From positions 1 to 48,227 of the forward strand of contig DAOURK010000015.1 of NCBI GenBank assembly GCA_030625085.1: 48,227 nucleotides of DNA, given 5' to 3'. Position numbers and translations under genes: made by a program. Source of the stretch: Pseudomonadota bacterium. Lineage in GTDB: Bacteria; SZUA-182; DTGQ01. The stretch's first letter is position 1. Each line of letters starts with the position of its first letter. This document shows positions 7,892 to 17,143 of this stretch, piece after piece. The notes beneath the pieces are model-generated. The model was not told where the DNA came from and did not search any database. It saw nothing but the letters and a program-made list of their open reading frames with translations.

Positions 7892-10093
7892 ATGTTAAAA
7901 ATTACTGAGGTTAAGGTCCTAAAATTTATGCAACAAAGCAATAGGGGACCTTTTTCCCTTCGTCGATTAATGGTCGCCTTGAAGGTGAACAGCAAAGAGC
8001 GACGGGAATTAAAAAACTTATTACAAAATCTGGTGAACTCCGGCCAAGTTATTCTTATCAAGGGAGGAAAATATGGTTTAATCCGGAAAATGAATCTGGT
8101 ATCCGGTTATGTAAAAGCCCATCCTTCGGGTTATGGTTTTGTAATTCCTGACAACGAAAACCAGACTGATATTTTTCTTTCCCCAGGCAAAATGAAGGAG
8201 GTTTTCGATGGAGATCATGTTATGGCTCGAGTGGATCACGTAGATCGCCATGATCGAAGGTCCGGATCCATTGTTCGTATCCTCAAAAGAGCTCATAAAC
8301 GAGTCATAGGTCGCTATGAAAAAACCAAACACATTTCTTTTGTTATCCCCAATAATCCATTTTTAACCCAGGATATCATTATTCCTAAAGGTAAAGGTAA
8401 GGGATTAAAACCAAAAAAGGGACAATTAGTGACCGTAGATATCCTGGAATATCCCACCAAATATCGTAATCCTACTGGTAAGATTATAGAAATTTTAGGG
8501 TGGCCTGATGATCCGAACCTGGATATAGAGATAGTTATTCGTGATTACCAATTGCCGGACCTCTTTCCGGAGCAGGTACTAAAAGAGGCCCAGTCTTATT
8601 CGGAGGCGACGGAAGATGCACTGAAAGAATATTCGGATTTACGAAATTTGTTGACTTTCACTATAGACGGGGAGAAAGCTCAGGATTTTGATGATGCCCT
8701 CTCTTTACAATTGCCTCATAATGGTAACATGCTTTTGTGGGTACATATTGCTGATGTAAGCTATTATGTAAAGGAAGATAGCGACCTGGACAAAGAAGCC
8801 TTTTTACGCGCTACAAGTGTTTATTTTCCGGATCGGGCAATTCATATGTTACCTGAACAACTTTCCCATAACCTTTGTAGTTTGAACCCTGGCCTAGATC
8901 GGCTGACAATTTCGGTGGGAATGGAGTTTGATTCTAAGGCTCGATTGCTGAATTACAAAATTATTCCCGGTATTATCAACAGTAATGAACGAATGACCTA
9001 TACACAGGTACGAGATATCCTATCGCCCGAAGTTAAAACACCTCCTGAATACCTATATTTACAATCAGTATTAGAGGCTATGGGAAATCTGGCTATGCAA
9101 CTCCGGAAAAATCGATTAAGGAATGGCAGCCTTGATTTTGATTTACCTGAACCTGAAGTAATTTTAGATTTAAGGGGTGATGTTCAGTCTATAATCCGGG
9201 CTGAGAGAAATTTGGCTCATAACCTTATTGAAGAGTTTATGCTGGCCGCAAACCAAGTGGTAGCCGGACATTTAGGGAAATTAAAAATACCCTCTATTTA
9301 TCGAATTCATGAGGCCCCAGAGGAAGCAGACCTCATTGATTTTTTAGAGTTTGTTCATGGATTAGGGTGGGAAAAAAGGTCCGACAAAAAGCTGCCAAAG
9401 AAAAAATGCGGAGACCCTGCCCCGGATAAAATGTCTAAACAAAGGCTGGAGCACAAAGATTTACAGGAAATTATGGAATATTTTGAGGGGAAACCCGAAA
9501 AAGCGGTGGTTAATTTCTTATTGCTCCGCTCTATGAAACAAGCCCGATATTCGACTCAAAATGTGGGCCATTTTGGTCTGGCCATAGAGCAATATACTCA
9601 CTTCACCTCTCCTATCCGCCGATATCCTGATCTTATAATTCATCGATTGGTAAAAAAAATGCTGAACAAAACAAAAGATGAATTATTAGAAGACCGGGAC
9701 CTAGCCGAAAAGTTGGCCTTAATTGCTAATCATTCTTCCTTGCAAGAGCGCATAGCCGTGGAAGCTGAGCGAAAAATAATTAATATGAAAAGAGTTCGAT
9801 ATATGCAGAAAAAGATTACCGAAGAATACACCGGGATTATTAGCGGGATTACAGCTTTTGGCTTTTTTGTTGAGTTAGAAAAAATCTTTGTAGAAGGATT
9901 GGTTCATATCCGAAATTTGGGAGACGATTATTATCAATTCGATGAACAAAAACATCAGCTTGAGGGGCATCACACCAAAAAAAAATTTCATATTGGTGAT
10001 AGAGTAAAGGTGCGCGTGGCTCATGTAGACTTACAAAAATTATTTATTGATTTCACTTTGCTCACGAAGTTGGAAAGCTTTTTAGACGAATAA
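7892..10093 (+). CDS. rnr: Ribonuclease R
   Basis: RNase R is a 3'-to-5' hydrolytic exoribonuclease that degrades structured RNA and takes part in mRNA decay and trans-translation quality control. The protein (733 aa) has an N-terminal winged-helix segment (about 1-65), cold-shock OB folds (about 70-205), the RNB catalytic domain (about 245-590) and a C-terminal S1 domain (about 645-728). The metal-binding aspartates are visible in DGEKAQDFDDAL (Asp259, 265, 267 and 268). The RNB end motif HFTSPIRRYPDL is present. The lysine-rich tail of E. coli RNase R is missing. The ATG follows AGGTGG closely. Confidence 0.95.
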   Translation: MLKITEVKVLKFMQQSNRGPFSLRRLMVALKVNSKERRELKNLLQNLVNSGQVILIKGGKYGLIRKMNLVSGYVKAHPSGYGFVIPDNENQTDIFLSPGKMKEVFDGDHVMARVDHVDRHDRRSGSIVRILKRAHKRVIGRYEKTKHISFVIPNNPFLTQDIIIPKGKGKGLKPKKGQLVTVDILEYPTKYRNPTGKIIEILGWPDDPNLDIEIVIRDYQLPDLFPEQVLKEAQSYSEATEDALKEYSDLRNLLTFTIDGEKAQDFDDALSLQLPHNGNMLLWVHIADVSYYVKEDSDLDKEAFLRATSVYFPDRAIHMLPEQLSHNLCSLNPGLDRLTISVGMEFDSKARLLNYKIIPGIINSNERMTYTQVRDILSPEVKTPPEYLYLQSVLEAMGNLAMQLRKNRLRNGSLDFDLPEPEVILDLRGDVQSIIRAERNLAHNLIEEFMLAANQVVAGHLGKLKIPSIYRIHEAPEEADLIDFLEFVHGLGWEKRSDKKLPKKKCGDPAPDKMSKQRLEHKDLQEIMEYFEGKPEKAVVNFLLLRSMKQARYSTQNVGHFGLAIEQYTHFTSPIRRYPDLIIHRLVKKMLNKTKDELLEDRDLAEKLALIANHSSLQERIAVEAERKIINMKRVRYMQKKITEEYTGIISGITAFGFFVELEKIFVEGLVHIRNLGDDYYQFDEQKHQLEGHHTKKKFHIGDRVKVRVAHVDLQKLFIDFTLLTKLESFLDE

Positions 10094-10181
10094 AATAAAT
10101 AAGGGCTAGATCTATTCATACCAAAAGCATAAAAAGGCCCTTCGGGTTATTTTAAATACTTCTTCAAATAGAAGGGGAAAA

Positions 10182-10562
10182 ATGATTTCGCTTAGCAGAT
10201 CTAAGAGGTTTTCATTACCCTTACCAAAAATCTTTATTTGCTTGACTATTATCCTGACAATAGCCTTTTTGGGCTGGGGGAAAAAGTGCTCGGCCGAAAA
10301 TTGGCATGACGAAAAATATATACAATCCCTTCCAGACGAATCTTTTGCTGTAGTCGACACAACTCCTGAAGGTATTATGATTCGTCTTTTGCCCCATCAT
10401 GATATCCACGGTAACGTAGTAATACCAAAATTAATGGAGTGTATAAACCAAGTCTTCACATTACCCCCTAACTATAGAAAAATAGCAAGAGAACATTTAT
10501 TACAGGATTACTATGAGTTTGTATTTCCAAAATTGATGGGACAAAACAATCCAAATCCTTGA
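10182..10562 (+). CDS. Small exported protein of unknown function
   Basis: I do not recognise this 126-aa protein. Its N-terminus looks like a signal peptide: basic residues (RSKR), a hydrophobic core at about 17-32, and a likely signal peptidase I site after KKCSA, giving a mature protein of about 88 aa. The mature part is mildly acidic, has no Cys, and contains PEGIMIRLLPHHDIHGN. A strong ribosome site GAAGGGG lies just before the ATG, so it is probably real. It sits between rnr and a radical SAM gene, with 88- and 83-base gaps. Whether it belongs functionally with either is unknown. Confidence 0.6.
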   Translation: MISLSRSKRFSLPLPKIFICLTIILTIAFLGWGKKCSAENWHDEKYIQSLPDESFAVVDTTPEGIMIRLLPHHDIHGNVVIPKLMECINQVFTLPPNYRKIAREHLLQDYYEFVFPKLMGQNNPNP

Positions 10563-10645
10563 AATAAACCTTAACAGTAAGAGAAAGGCAGCTAAAGAGT
10601 ATTTCTGATTGAATTTTTCTAAAAAAACCCTGGAATCTACTAAGC

Positions 10646-11698
10646 ATGTTTGAATTTAGCGAGTTTAAATTCCTGCATCATTTAGACCGTTTTCGAGCTA
10701 TTTGTCGTGGAGAGCTGCCACCGCCGGTTACTTTCGAGGTTGATCTAACTAATGCCTGTAATCATCGTTGTCCCTGGTGTGTAGACCATTCTTATAACTC
10801 TCGAACAAATACCACTCTCAAAGAATCTTCTTTTTTAAATTTTGGTGACGAAATTGCTCAAAAAGGAGTACACAGCATCATTTTTAAAGGAGGTGGTGAA
10901 TCTCTATTGTATTATTCCTTCAGTAAAGTGGTTCAACATTTGGGAAGCAAAGGTCTTAAGCTGGGACTCATCACCAATGGTGAGACCATTGACCGTCATT
11001 TGAAAGCCATTCCTCATCTGAGTTGGCTTTTCGTCAGTTTGGATGCAGGTACAGCCAAGACACATCAAAAGTTGCATAAACCTTTTAAAAGCGATGCATT
11101 CCATAGTATCGTCGATAATTTATACCAAATTTCCAGCTCTGTTTTTACCGGGGTTGATTACATTATTCATCCTGAAAATATTCAGGAAATAGGGCTGGCA
11201 ACCCAAATAGCCCGAGATGTAGGATGTCGCTGCATTGCCTTCAAACGTGTGATCGGTGAAGATAATAAAAAATTTACCCCAAAAATGTTAAGGGAAGTTG
11301 ACGAGTTAATAATCAAAATGAAAGATGAACAAGAAAATGCTGATTTTCAAATTCTCGGCACTAGATTTAATTCTTTTTCACCGGAAAATAAAACATTACC
11401 CTATACTATTTGTTTGGCCCATCATCTCGTAGGAGTTTTAGGGTCAGATGGCCACCTCTACCCTTGTGGGGCCCTGCGTGGCGAGGTTGATTATTCTTAT
11501 GGTTCCATCTACCGCGGCTCTTTTCAGGATATTTGGTATGGGAAAAAGCGGAAGGCTGTATTGAAAAAAATTATTCGGAAGGAATGTGCCGACCGATGTC
11601 TTGGCCGAACTTCCTATAGTCGATATGATCATTACAATAACTTATTGCAATACCTTACCACCAATAAAGAAAAAGTTGGGCATATAGATTTTCTTTAA
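10646..11698 (+). CDS. Radical SAM protein with SPASM/twitch-like C-terminus
   Basis: The iron-sulfur motif CNHRCPWC (Cys38, 42 and 45) after a short beta strand is the radical SAM signature, and GGGESLLY is the SAM-contacting glycine motif. The C-terminal part has four further cysteines (in ICLAHH, YPCGAL and ECADRC), as in SPASM or twitch domains that bind an auxiliary cluster. Relatives act in peptide or cofactor maturation, but the substrate cannot be read from the sequence. No clear ribosome site precedes the ATG. The gene upstream encodes a small exported protein. The end is convergent with the ROK kinase gene. Confidence 0.82.
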   Translation: MFEFSEFKFLHHLDRFRAICRGELPPPVTFEVDLTNACNHRCPWCVDHSYNSRTNTTLKESSFLNFGDEIAQKGVHSIIFKGGGESLLYYSFSKVVQHLGSKGLKLGLITNGETIDRHLKAIPHLSWLFVSLDAGTAKTHQKLHKPFKSDAFHSIVDNLYQISSSVFTGVDYIIHPENIQEIGLATQIARDVGCRCIAFKRVIGEDNKKFTPKMLREVDELIIKMKDEQENADFQILGTRFNSFSPENKTLPYTICLAHHLVGVLGSDGHLYPCGALRGEVDYSYGSIYRGSFQDIWYGKKRKAVLKKIIRKECADRCLGRTSYSRYDHYNNLLQYLTTNKEKVGHIDFL

Positions 11699-11719
11699 GG
11701 CAGAAAGAATTCTGAAAAA

Positions 11720-11752
11720 AAATATTTTTTCATTTCGAAATGAAAAATTTTT
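11720..11752. terminator. Possible AT-rich bidirectional terminator
   Basis: A perfect 22-base palindrome, TTTTTCATTTCG and its complement, lies at 11726-11747, flanked by A and T runs. It sits between two convergent genes, where a shared terminator is expected. The stem is AT-rich and therefore weak. Confidence 0.4.
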
Positions 11753-11785
11753 AAAAAACCCTCCATAAAGCCGACAATAAATATG

Positions 11786-12760
11786 TTATATAAGATTAAA
11801 ATAGGCAATACCGGCAGCGCCGATAATTCCGGAATTGTCTCCTAAAGATGCCCTGACAATTTTTACTCTTTTGGCCATCTCTGATAAGGCCCTTTTTTGA
11901 ACTTCCTTGAGGGTAACCGGATAGATTATATCCCAGGCATTAGTCAAGCCTCCTCCTACCACGATCATCTCCGGGTTTAAAAGATTTATCAGATTAGCTA
12001 TGCCAATACCTAAAAAGGTAGCGGTTTCGTTCATTATGTGTATGGCCAATTCATCCCCTTTAAGGGCAGCCTGATAGACCAAATCTGAAGTAATATTCTC
12101 AAGATTACCTTTTGCATAATCAAGAACCATAGTTAATTTTCCTGATTGGATGGCATTACAGACCCTGCGAACAATAGAAGAAGCAGAAGCATAAGACTCA
12201 AGACATCCATAATTTCCACAGTTGCACTTTAAGCCATCGGGCAGAACAGTCATATGCCCAATTTCGGCAGCCATGCCATCCGCTCCATGCCAAATTCGAC
12301 CATTGAGAATAATACCTCCTCCTACCCCGGTCCCCAAGGTTAAACAGACCAAGCTTTGAACTTCTTTACCAGCCCCAACCCATTTTTCTCCAAAAGCAAA
12401 GGCATTGGCGTCATTATCCATAAAGGTGGGTATAGACAACTTCTCCTCAATCATATGCTTTAAGGGCACCTGTTTCCATTTTGGAAAATTTGGAGAACTG
12501 ATAATTATACCGGACTGTATGTCGATGGTGCCGGGAGAACCTATACCTATGCCCTTGATCTGATTTCCCGGGACGATTGTTTGATTAATGACTTCCTGAA
12601 TAGCTTTAATAATTCTTTCTACCACCTTGTCTAATCCGAGAGTTACTCTGGTTGGGAGTATGAGACGATGAACCATCCGGCCGTCAGAGGTGACCATTCC
12701 CACTCTCATATTTGTACCGCCTAAATCAACTCCAATTAATAATGTCTTATTGTCACCCAC
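11786..12760 (-). CDS. ROK-family glucokinase / sugar kinase
   Basis: The protein phosphorylates a hexose, probably glucose at the 6-hydroxyl, with ATP. It has the phosphate-binding VDLGGTN (11-17), GSPGTID, the catalytic DNDAN (Asp117), LGTGVGGGI, and the ROK zinc site: EIGH (about 166-169) with Cys179, Cys181 and Cys186 in CNCGNYGC. It has no N-terminal helix-turn-helix, so it is the kinase rather than the NagC/XylR repressor type. 324 aa is normal for ROK glucokinases. Substrate choice is inferred; N-acetylmannosamine or other sugars remain possible. The upstream spacer carries a dispersed repeat. Confidence 0.88.
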   Translation of the reverse strand: MGDNKTLLIGVDLGGTNMRVGMVTSDGRMVHRLILPTRVTLGLDKVVERIIKAIQEVINQTIVPGNQIKGIGIGSPGTIDIQSGIIISSPNFPKWKQVPLKHMIEEKLSIPTFMDNDANAFAFGEKWVGAGKEVQSLVCLTLGTGVGGGIILNGRIWHGADGMAAEIGHMTVLPDGLKCNCGNYGCLESYASASSIVRRVCNAIQSGKLTMVLDYAKGNLENITSDLVYQAALKGDELAIHIMNETATFLGIGIANLINLLNPEMIVVGGGLTNAWDIIYPVTLKEVQKRALSEMAKRVKIVRASLGDNSGIIGAAGIAYFNLI

Positions 12761-12802
12761 GTGCTGATTTCTCCCAGGTAATTAAATCTTCAAAAAAATT
12801 AC

Positions 12803-12862
12803 CCTAACCCGGCCAAGCCGGAACCAAAAAGGTTTTAAAAATTTTCTACCGCAAAAAACACG
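12803..12862 (-). repeat. Dispersed ~60-bp repeat, copy B
   Basis: Read on the minus strand this starts CGTGTTTTTT and ends GGCCGGGTTAGG, matching 2464-2522 over nearly its full length. It lies between the flavodoxin-like and ROK kinase genes, within the possible promoter region of the latter. Confidence 0.8.
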
Positions 12863-12993
12863 GGTTTTATGATTAAGATACTAAAGCATCTATTCAAAAA
12901 TTAAATGAAGCGCAGTCTAAAAGAGGCCTGAATTTATAACTGCTCGTAATATTTTAAATAATAGAGGAGAAGGAGTTAAGTAAACAAATATTT

Positions 12994-13482
12994 TCATTTA
13001 CCTGAGTTGAATTGATTGACCAATCCAGCCACTCGGTTACCCAGAGCTTCACCCTGCCGAATAGCTTCTGCATCCGGTGCTCCTGTAGTAGCAGCCCCAT
13101 AGTGTCCTCCCACTGAAATGGGATCTCCTACTACAATCATTTCATGTATTAACATAGCCTGGATAATTGAAAGGATGGTGGTTTCCTTACCGCCACTATG
13201 ATGCCCGGCTGTAACAAATGCCGCACCAATCTTATCTTTCAATTGTCGCCTGATAGCAACACTTTGATCAAACATCTTTTTAATTGGCGCAGCCATACTG
13301 CCAAAATATACAGGAGAACCCACGATTATTGCATCTGCCTTTATAAGATCATCATTTGTTGTTTCTTCCACCTTTTTTAAAGTTACCTGTATATCCTCAC
13401 TTTCAACTCCAAGAGCAACTCCTCGCGCTAAGGCTTCTGTATTTCCACTCTGAGAATAATAAATAATTACTATATTTTTCAT
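12994..13482 (-). CDS. Flavodoxin-like / WrbA-like NAD(P)H:quinone oxidoreductase family protein
   Basis: This is a small flavodoxin-fold protein (162 aa). The FMN phosphate loop is at the N-terminus (YYSQSGNTEALA), followed by the alternating strands of the fold and the isoalloxazine-side loop GSPVYFGSMAAP. The later GHHSGGKETT segment is typical of the WrbA branch. It may reduce quinones or serve as an electron carrier. The protein is shorter than WrbA (about 200 aa), so the reaction is uncertain. It is a lone gene: 233 bases separate it from the ROK gene downstream. Confidence 0.82.
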   Translation of the reverse strand: MKNIVIIYYSQSGNTEALARGVALGVESEDIQVTLKKVEETTNDDLIKADAIIVGSPVYFGSMAAPIKKMFDQSVAIRRQLKDKIGAAFVTAGHHSGGKETTILSIIQAMLIHEMIVVGDPISVGGHYGAATTGAPDAEAIRQGEALGNRVAGLVNQFNSGK

Positions 13483-13709
13483 TGTATTTTCCTTCTCAAA
13501 ACTTAATTACTAACAAACAATTCAATAATTAAAAAAATAAAACATTTTTTTATTAATTACCATAGATCTCTATTCCTGTCAATTTCTTTGCCTATCTTAA
13601 TAAAAATCTTTACCGCCAATTACATCTTTTTCAACTCTAATTGTTTAGTATTGTTGCATTATACTATTCTTTTTCCCTCTGTGAAAAATCCGGGAAATTC
13701 AAGTTATCC

Positions 13710-13738
13710 TTGACAATACTCACATCTCTGTGTTAAAT
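13710..13738 (+). promoter_or_regulatory. Sigma70-type promoter of tRNA-Leu
   Basis: A perfect -35 TTGACA at 13710-13715 and a -10 TTAAAT at 13733-13738 are 17 bases apart, and a TG dinucleotide precedes the -10. Transcription would start near 13745, about 20 bases before the tRNA. Confidence 0.7.
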
Positions 13739-13763
13739 AGTTACCAAATAAAAGGCTGTAATT

Positions 13764-13851
13764 GCCGGAGTGGTGAAATCGGCAGACGCACGGGACTCAA
13801 AATCCCGCGGGACTTAGTCCCATGAGGGTTCGATTCCCTCCTCCGGCACCA
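13764..13851 (+). tRNA. tRNA-Leu(CAA)
   Basis: The acceptor stem GCCGGAG pairs with CTCCGGC, followed by A and an encoded CCA. The anticodon stem CGGGA/TCCCG encloses the loop CTCAAAA, giving anticodon CAA (reads UUG). The long variable arm is the leucine-type arm, and the T arm contains GGTTCGATTCC. The length is 88 nt, with its own promoter and terminator. Confidence 0.96.
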
Positions 13852-13870
13852 TACAAATTAAAGAGTTACA

Positions 13871-13903
13871 AAAGAGCCAGCCCGTAAAGGTTGGCTCTTT
13901 TTA
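13871..13903 (+). terminator. Intrinsic terminator after tRNA-Leu
   Basis: AAAGAGCCA pairs with TGGCTCTTT around a 12-base loop, and the stem runs into a short T run. It lies 20 bases after the tRNA, and it also separates the tRNA from the convergent LolA-like gene. Confidence 0.85.
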
Positions 13904-13941
13904 TATGATACATAAGGGTATCCAATGGCAAAATCACCCAA

Positions 13942-14688
13942 TCATCTGCGTAAAGATGCCTTAGAAAATATATGCTTCGGAATTTCGGCATTAAAGGTAA
14001 CAGAATCAATGATAAATTCTGTCCCTGAACCCTTTTTTAAAACATCCTTAAAAACCATCTTCTTGGGATACCAACGATTCCCTATTTTTAAAACCTCTTG
14101 AATTTTAATGGTTTTAATAAGTTTACCACTCCTGGCAAAACGGTCTTCTCGTAAGGGCAGATATCGCTGCTGATCAATCCATAATTTTCTCGAATAATAG
14201 GCCACCTTATCTGTTTTAGTCGTCAATTCCAAAACATAACAAGGTCGGTTGTCTACTTTTTCTTCTCCTAGGATTTTTGCATCATAAATATTATTCAGTA
14301 TGGGGTCTTCCGTAAAATCTTCATAAGATACATCAGATCCCAGAAGTGATTGCCTGAGCATATGACCAGCGATTTTAATGATACGGTCGGCAGATGGCGT
14401 CCATGTCCACAACTCATCCTTAATCTTCAGCATCTTAGTGCCCTTTTCACTGGCCGGTGACAGATATTCGGTAAAAGCCTTTTCTGTACCTTGTATCCAG
14501 GATTTAGATTTTACTCTTCGGGTTCCTCGTCGTCCTTTAATAATCATAGTGGAGGTTGAAATACGGTTTTGGGCAATAAAATTCTTATCAACCTTTTCTA
14601 ATATATCCCTGCCGGAGAGCTGCTCCGCAAAGAGCGCATTGCAGTATATAATTAAGATAACAACTATAAAAACAATTATCTTTTTCAT
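13942..14688 (-). CDS. LolA-like outer-membrane lipoprotein-sorting protein, last gene of a five-gene export operon
   Basis: The precursor (248 aa) has a signal peptide ending near LFAEQ, so it acts in the periplasm. The mature part is the beta-rich LolA-like fold annotated as outer membrane lipoprotein-sorting protein. It has the repeated strand patterns of that family (SKSWIQGTEKAFTEYLSP, LELTTKTDKVAYYSRKLWID), and tryptophan-rich surface strands. Classical LolA carries lipoproteins from LolCDE to LolB; this family is a distant relative often coded beside exporters. Its start overlaps the stop of the permease upstream by four bases (ATGA), showing translational coupling. The likely job is to accept a lipid or lipoprotein from the ABC complex. 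The cargo is unknown. Confidence 0.82.
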   Translation of the reverse strand: MKKIIVFIVVILIIYCNALFAEQLSGRDILEKVDKNFIAQNRISTSTMIIKGRRGTRRVKSKSWIQGTEKAFTEYLSPASEKGTKMLKIKDELWTWTPSADRIIKIAGHMLRQSLLGSDVSYEDFTEDPILNNIYDAKILGEEKVDNRPCYVLELTTKTDKVAYYSRKLWIDQQRYLPLREDRFARSGKLIKTIKIQEVLKIGNRWYPKKMVFKDVLKKGSGTEFIIDSVTFNAEIPKHIFSKASLRR

Positions 14689-15959
14689 ACTTCCAGCTCC
14701 TTAAATAATTGTGCTGTTTGTCTTCTATATATCCCAATGCCGGCCATTATGGCCCCCAAGGTTGGAGCGAAAAGACCGGGGACGAATCCGATAACATAAC
14801 TTGTCTCAGTCACCCGGGCGCGCATGACATTAGATATAAGCATAGTAGAACTTTTCATTAAGTACCCCATATCAAAACCCCTATATTGAAAATAGTAGGA
14901 AATAGCAAGACCAAGCAATGTGCCCAGAATAGATCCGATAAACCCAATAAATATCGACTCATAGATCATGTAACGATATAAACTCCCTTTCGGCTCTCCC
15001 ATAGCCAGGCGAACGCCTATTTCCCCGTAACGACGAAGATTATTCATCAAGCCCGAATTCCACAACACAATAGACATGGCCAATAAAAAAATAAAAATAA
15101 TTACATTGACTCTGGATCGGGCTACATCAAGATATTCAGCCAAGCCGTTTTGTTCACGCAGACTTACCATGACAGGAGAAAATTCGTCATCTGCCCTGGA
15201 ATAGTTCTCATTAAAATTTTGCGTTAATTCTTTCATAGCCCTCTCATCATAGAGCATATTTTTTGAATATCCCACAATCTCGCCGGCCCCATCAGGCATA
15301 TCAAGGGCGGCCTGAATATCCTTAATACCAACTATGATGGCGCCTTTATCCATAGCTGTTATGCCAAAACATACAGTACCGGCAATGGTAAAATTATGCG
15401 TAGCCATAGCCCCGTTCATAGTTGAGCTAATCAAGGTCGCCTGCGCCCCTAATTGAATTCCCAATTCTTGAGCAAATTCTTCACTAATCAGGATTTCATT
15501 TTTTTGTTGGGGTAATTTCCCCTTTACCAGTGCCTTGGTGAGGTTTAGTATTTTTATTTCTGGAGAATTCTGACTGAGCAAATCCACGGCTAGGCCCATG
15601 ACCGGGCCTTGAGTTCTTGTCTCGCCATTTTCATCGGGAATATCCAGTAATCCTCCAAAATGCGTACGCGGAGTCCATATCATTTTTTCTTCGCTGTTTC
15701 GCATTTGTTCCAAAACTTTATTAACCCCGAGAATGGCCAGGTCATTAGGCCTTTGCTGAGCAAGTTCCTCATAGGCTCGGGTCATTATTTTTACATGCCC
15801 TGTATTAAACTGGGCATTAGAGCTGACCATATCCCCCATCACCCCCTGCATCCAGCTATAAAGAAAAACCATAAGAAAGACACCGGCTGCAACTATCAAC
15901 ACCGGGAACAAACTTCTGGAGCGATCCCTTATTAAGCCCTTTATTAAAAATTTTATCAC
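14685..15959 (-). CDS. ABC transporter permease, FtsX/LolC/MacB type (second permease of operon)
   Basis: The protein (424 aa) has one membrane helix near the N-terminus (about 17-37), a periplasmic domain of about 245 residues, and three helices at the C-terminus (about 285-305, 330-355 and 385-410). This is the mechanotransmission layout of MacB, FtsX and LolC/E rather than of a classical importer. RRYGEIGVRLAMG after the second helix is the conserved cytoplasmic coupling motif of the family. Both ends overlap neighbours by four bases. It is likely a heterodimer partner of the permease at 15956-17128, working with the ATPase at 17144. Confidence 0.88.
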   Translation of the reverse strand: MIKFLIKGLIRDRSRSLFPVLIVAAGVFLMVFLYSWMQGVMGDMVSSNAQFNTGHVKIMTRAYEELAQQRPNDLAILGVNKVLEQMRNSEEKMIWTPRTHFGGLLDIPDENGETRTQGPVMGLAVDLLSQNSPEIKILNLTKALVKGKLPQQKNEILISEEFAQELGIQLGAQATLISSTMNGAMATHNFTIAGTVCFGITAMDKGAIIVGIKDIQAALDMPDGAGEIVGYSKNMLYDERAMKELTQNFNENYSRADDEFSPVMVSLREQNGLAEYLDVARSRVNVIIFIFLLAMSIVLWNSGLMNNLRRYGEIGVRLAMGEPKGSLYRYMIYESIFIGFIGSILGTLLGLAISYYFQYRGFDMGYLMKSSTMLISNVMRARVTETSYVIGFVPGLFAPTLGAIMAGIGIYRRQTAQLFKELEV

Positions 15960-17128
15960 GATAATTTTCCTTTCAAAGCATCAGTCGGCTTTAATCTTGA
16001 AATCCTGCGGCTGGGCACAAAACTTACTATAGTTACTATCAGCATCATCAAAAACACGGTGCCTAAAACAAGGCTCAATGAATATGATGGGTAAAGCCTA
16101 TCACTCAGGGCAAAACCGAAACTTTCAGTCGCCTGGGGTAAAGACAGGCCTTTCTCGGCAAATATGCCCAATAGCGGTATGCCATAGATAGCCGCGACAC
16201 CTATGGCCAATATCCCATGCATAGCCCCTTCAAGAGTAAATAGAGACATTACCTGGCGCGGGGTCATGCCCATGGCAATCATAGTACCAATCTCTTTCCT
16301 GCGCCTGAAAATGGCCAGTACCTGCGTATCAAAGATGGCCAACATAGCTAAAAATATCAAAATCACATACATGATAGCCGAAGAAACCATCTTAGTCTTG
16401 ATCAGTTCATGGATATCTTGCAACAGGATCTCATGATTTTTAAATTTCCAACCCTCAGCATCAACTTGTCCGCTTACATGGCGACCCACAACAACTAAAG
16501 TCGCCTCACCATCTAAACGAGTCATTTTCTGCAGCTCTTTAAGGGGAATCCATAATTGGCCGTTATCAATGCTTGGTACTGTGGTCTTCATAATTTCCAC
16601 TATCTTACCTTCAACGGCATCAAAGGTACCGTTAACATCCCGCCAACGAATGGTTATAAAATCACCCATCTTCAGAGAAGCACTTTTCGCCATCCGGGTG
16701 CCGATCAAAACCGGCAATACTTTGTCTTTTACACCCAACTTAGCAGATGGTATTCCAAGAATTTGCTGGCCGGGATCAATACCTTTCAAAAGTACTGTTT
16801 GAATCCTGCCTTCAGGATAAATAGCCGCCTGTCTTATTAAAATTGGTGTAGCTTCTTTACTTTTTATCAAATTGTCTAATTTACCTGGTAGCCGGCCATG
16901 ACTATCATCATAAGAAAAAGGGTCGTAAGGGTCATAATTCCTGTGCCAATATTGCCCTCCGCCTACTTCATCTTTAATCATGGTCCGGGAAGCCTGTTCA
17001 TTCATTCCGTTAAAAATTCCCTGAGTGCCTATGATAATAATATAAACAAGAGAAAGGACGGCTACGTTAAGCCAAGTCCGCAAACCCGCTCCAATGAGAT
17101 TTTTATAAGCTAATTTTAAGGACAACAT
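15956..17128 (-). CDS. ABC transporter permease, FtsX/LolE/MacB type (first permease of operon)
   Basis: This 390-aa protein again has one N-terminal helix (about 20-42), a periplasmic domain, and three C-terminal helices. The motif RRRKEIGTMIAMG is the cytoplasmic coupling element. The two permeases are clearly not duplicates: their periplasmic domains share little sequence, and this one has an acidic, Tyr/Asp-rich stretch around residues 55-75 (YDPYDPFSYDDSHG). The start ATG lies 15 bases after the ATPase stop, and its stop overlaps the next permease. The family extracts lipoproteins or moves substrates across the periplasm without passing them through the inner membrane. Confidence 0.88.
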   Translation of the reverse strand: MLSLKLAYKNLIGAGLRTWLNVAVLSLVYIIIIGTQGIFNGMNEQASRTMIKDEVGGGQYWHRNYDPYDPFSYDDSHGRLPGKLDNLIKSKEATPILIRQAAIYPEGRIQTVLLKGIDPGQQILGIPSAKLGVKDKVLPVLIGTRMAKSASLKMGDFITIRWRDVNGTFDAVEGKIVEIMKTTVPSIDNGQLWIPLKELQKMTRLDGEATLVVVGRHVSGQVDAEGWKFKNHEILLQDIHELIKTKMVSSAIMYVILIFLAMLAIFDTQVLAIFRRRKEIGTMIAMGMTPRQVMSLFTLEGAMHGILAIGVAAIYGIPLLGIFAEKGLSLPQATESFGFALSDRLYPSYSLSLVLGTVFLMMLIVTIVSFVPSRRISRLKPTDALKGKLS

Positions 17129-17143
17129 CTCCGAACCTCTCTT

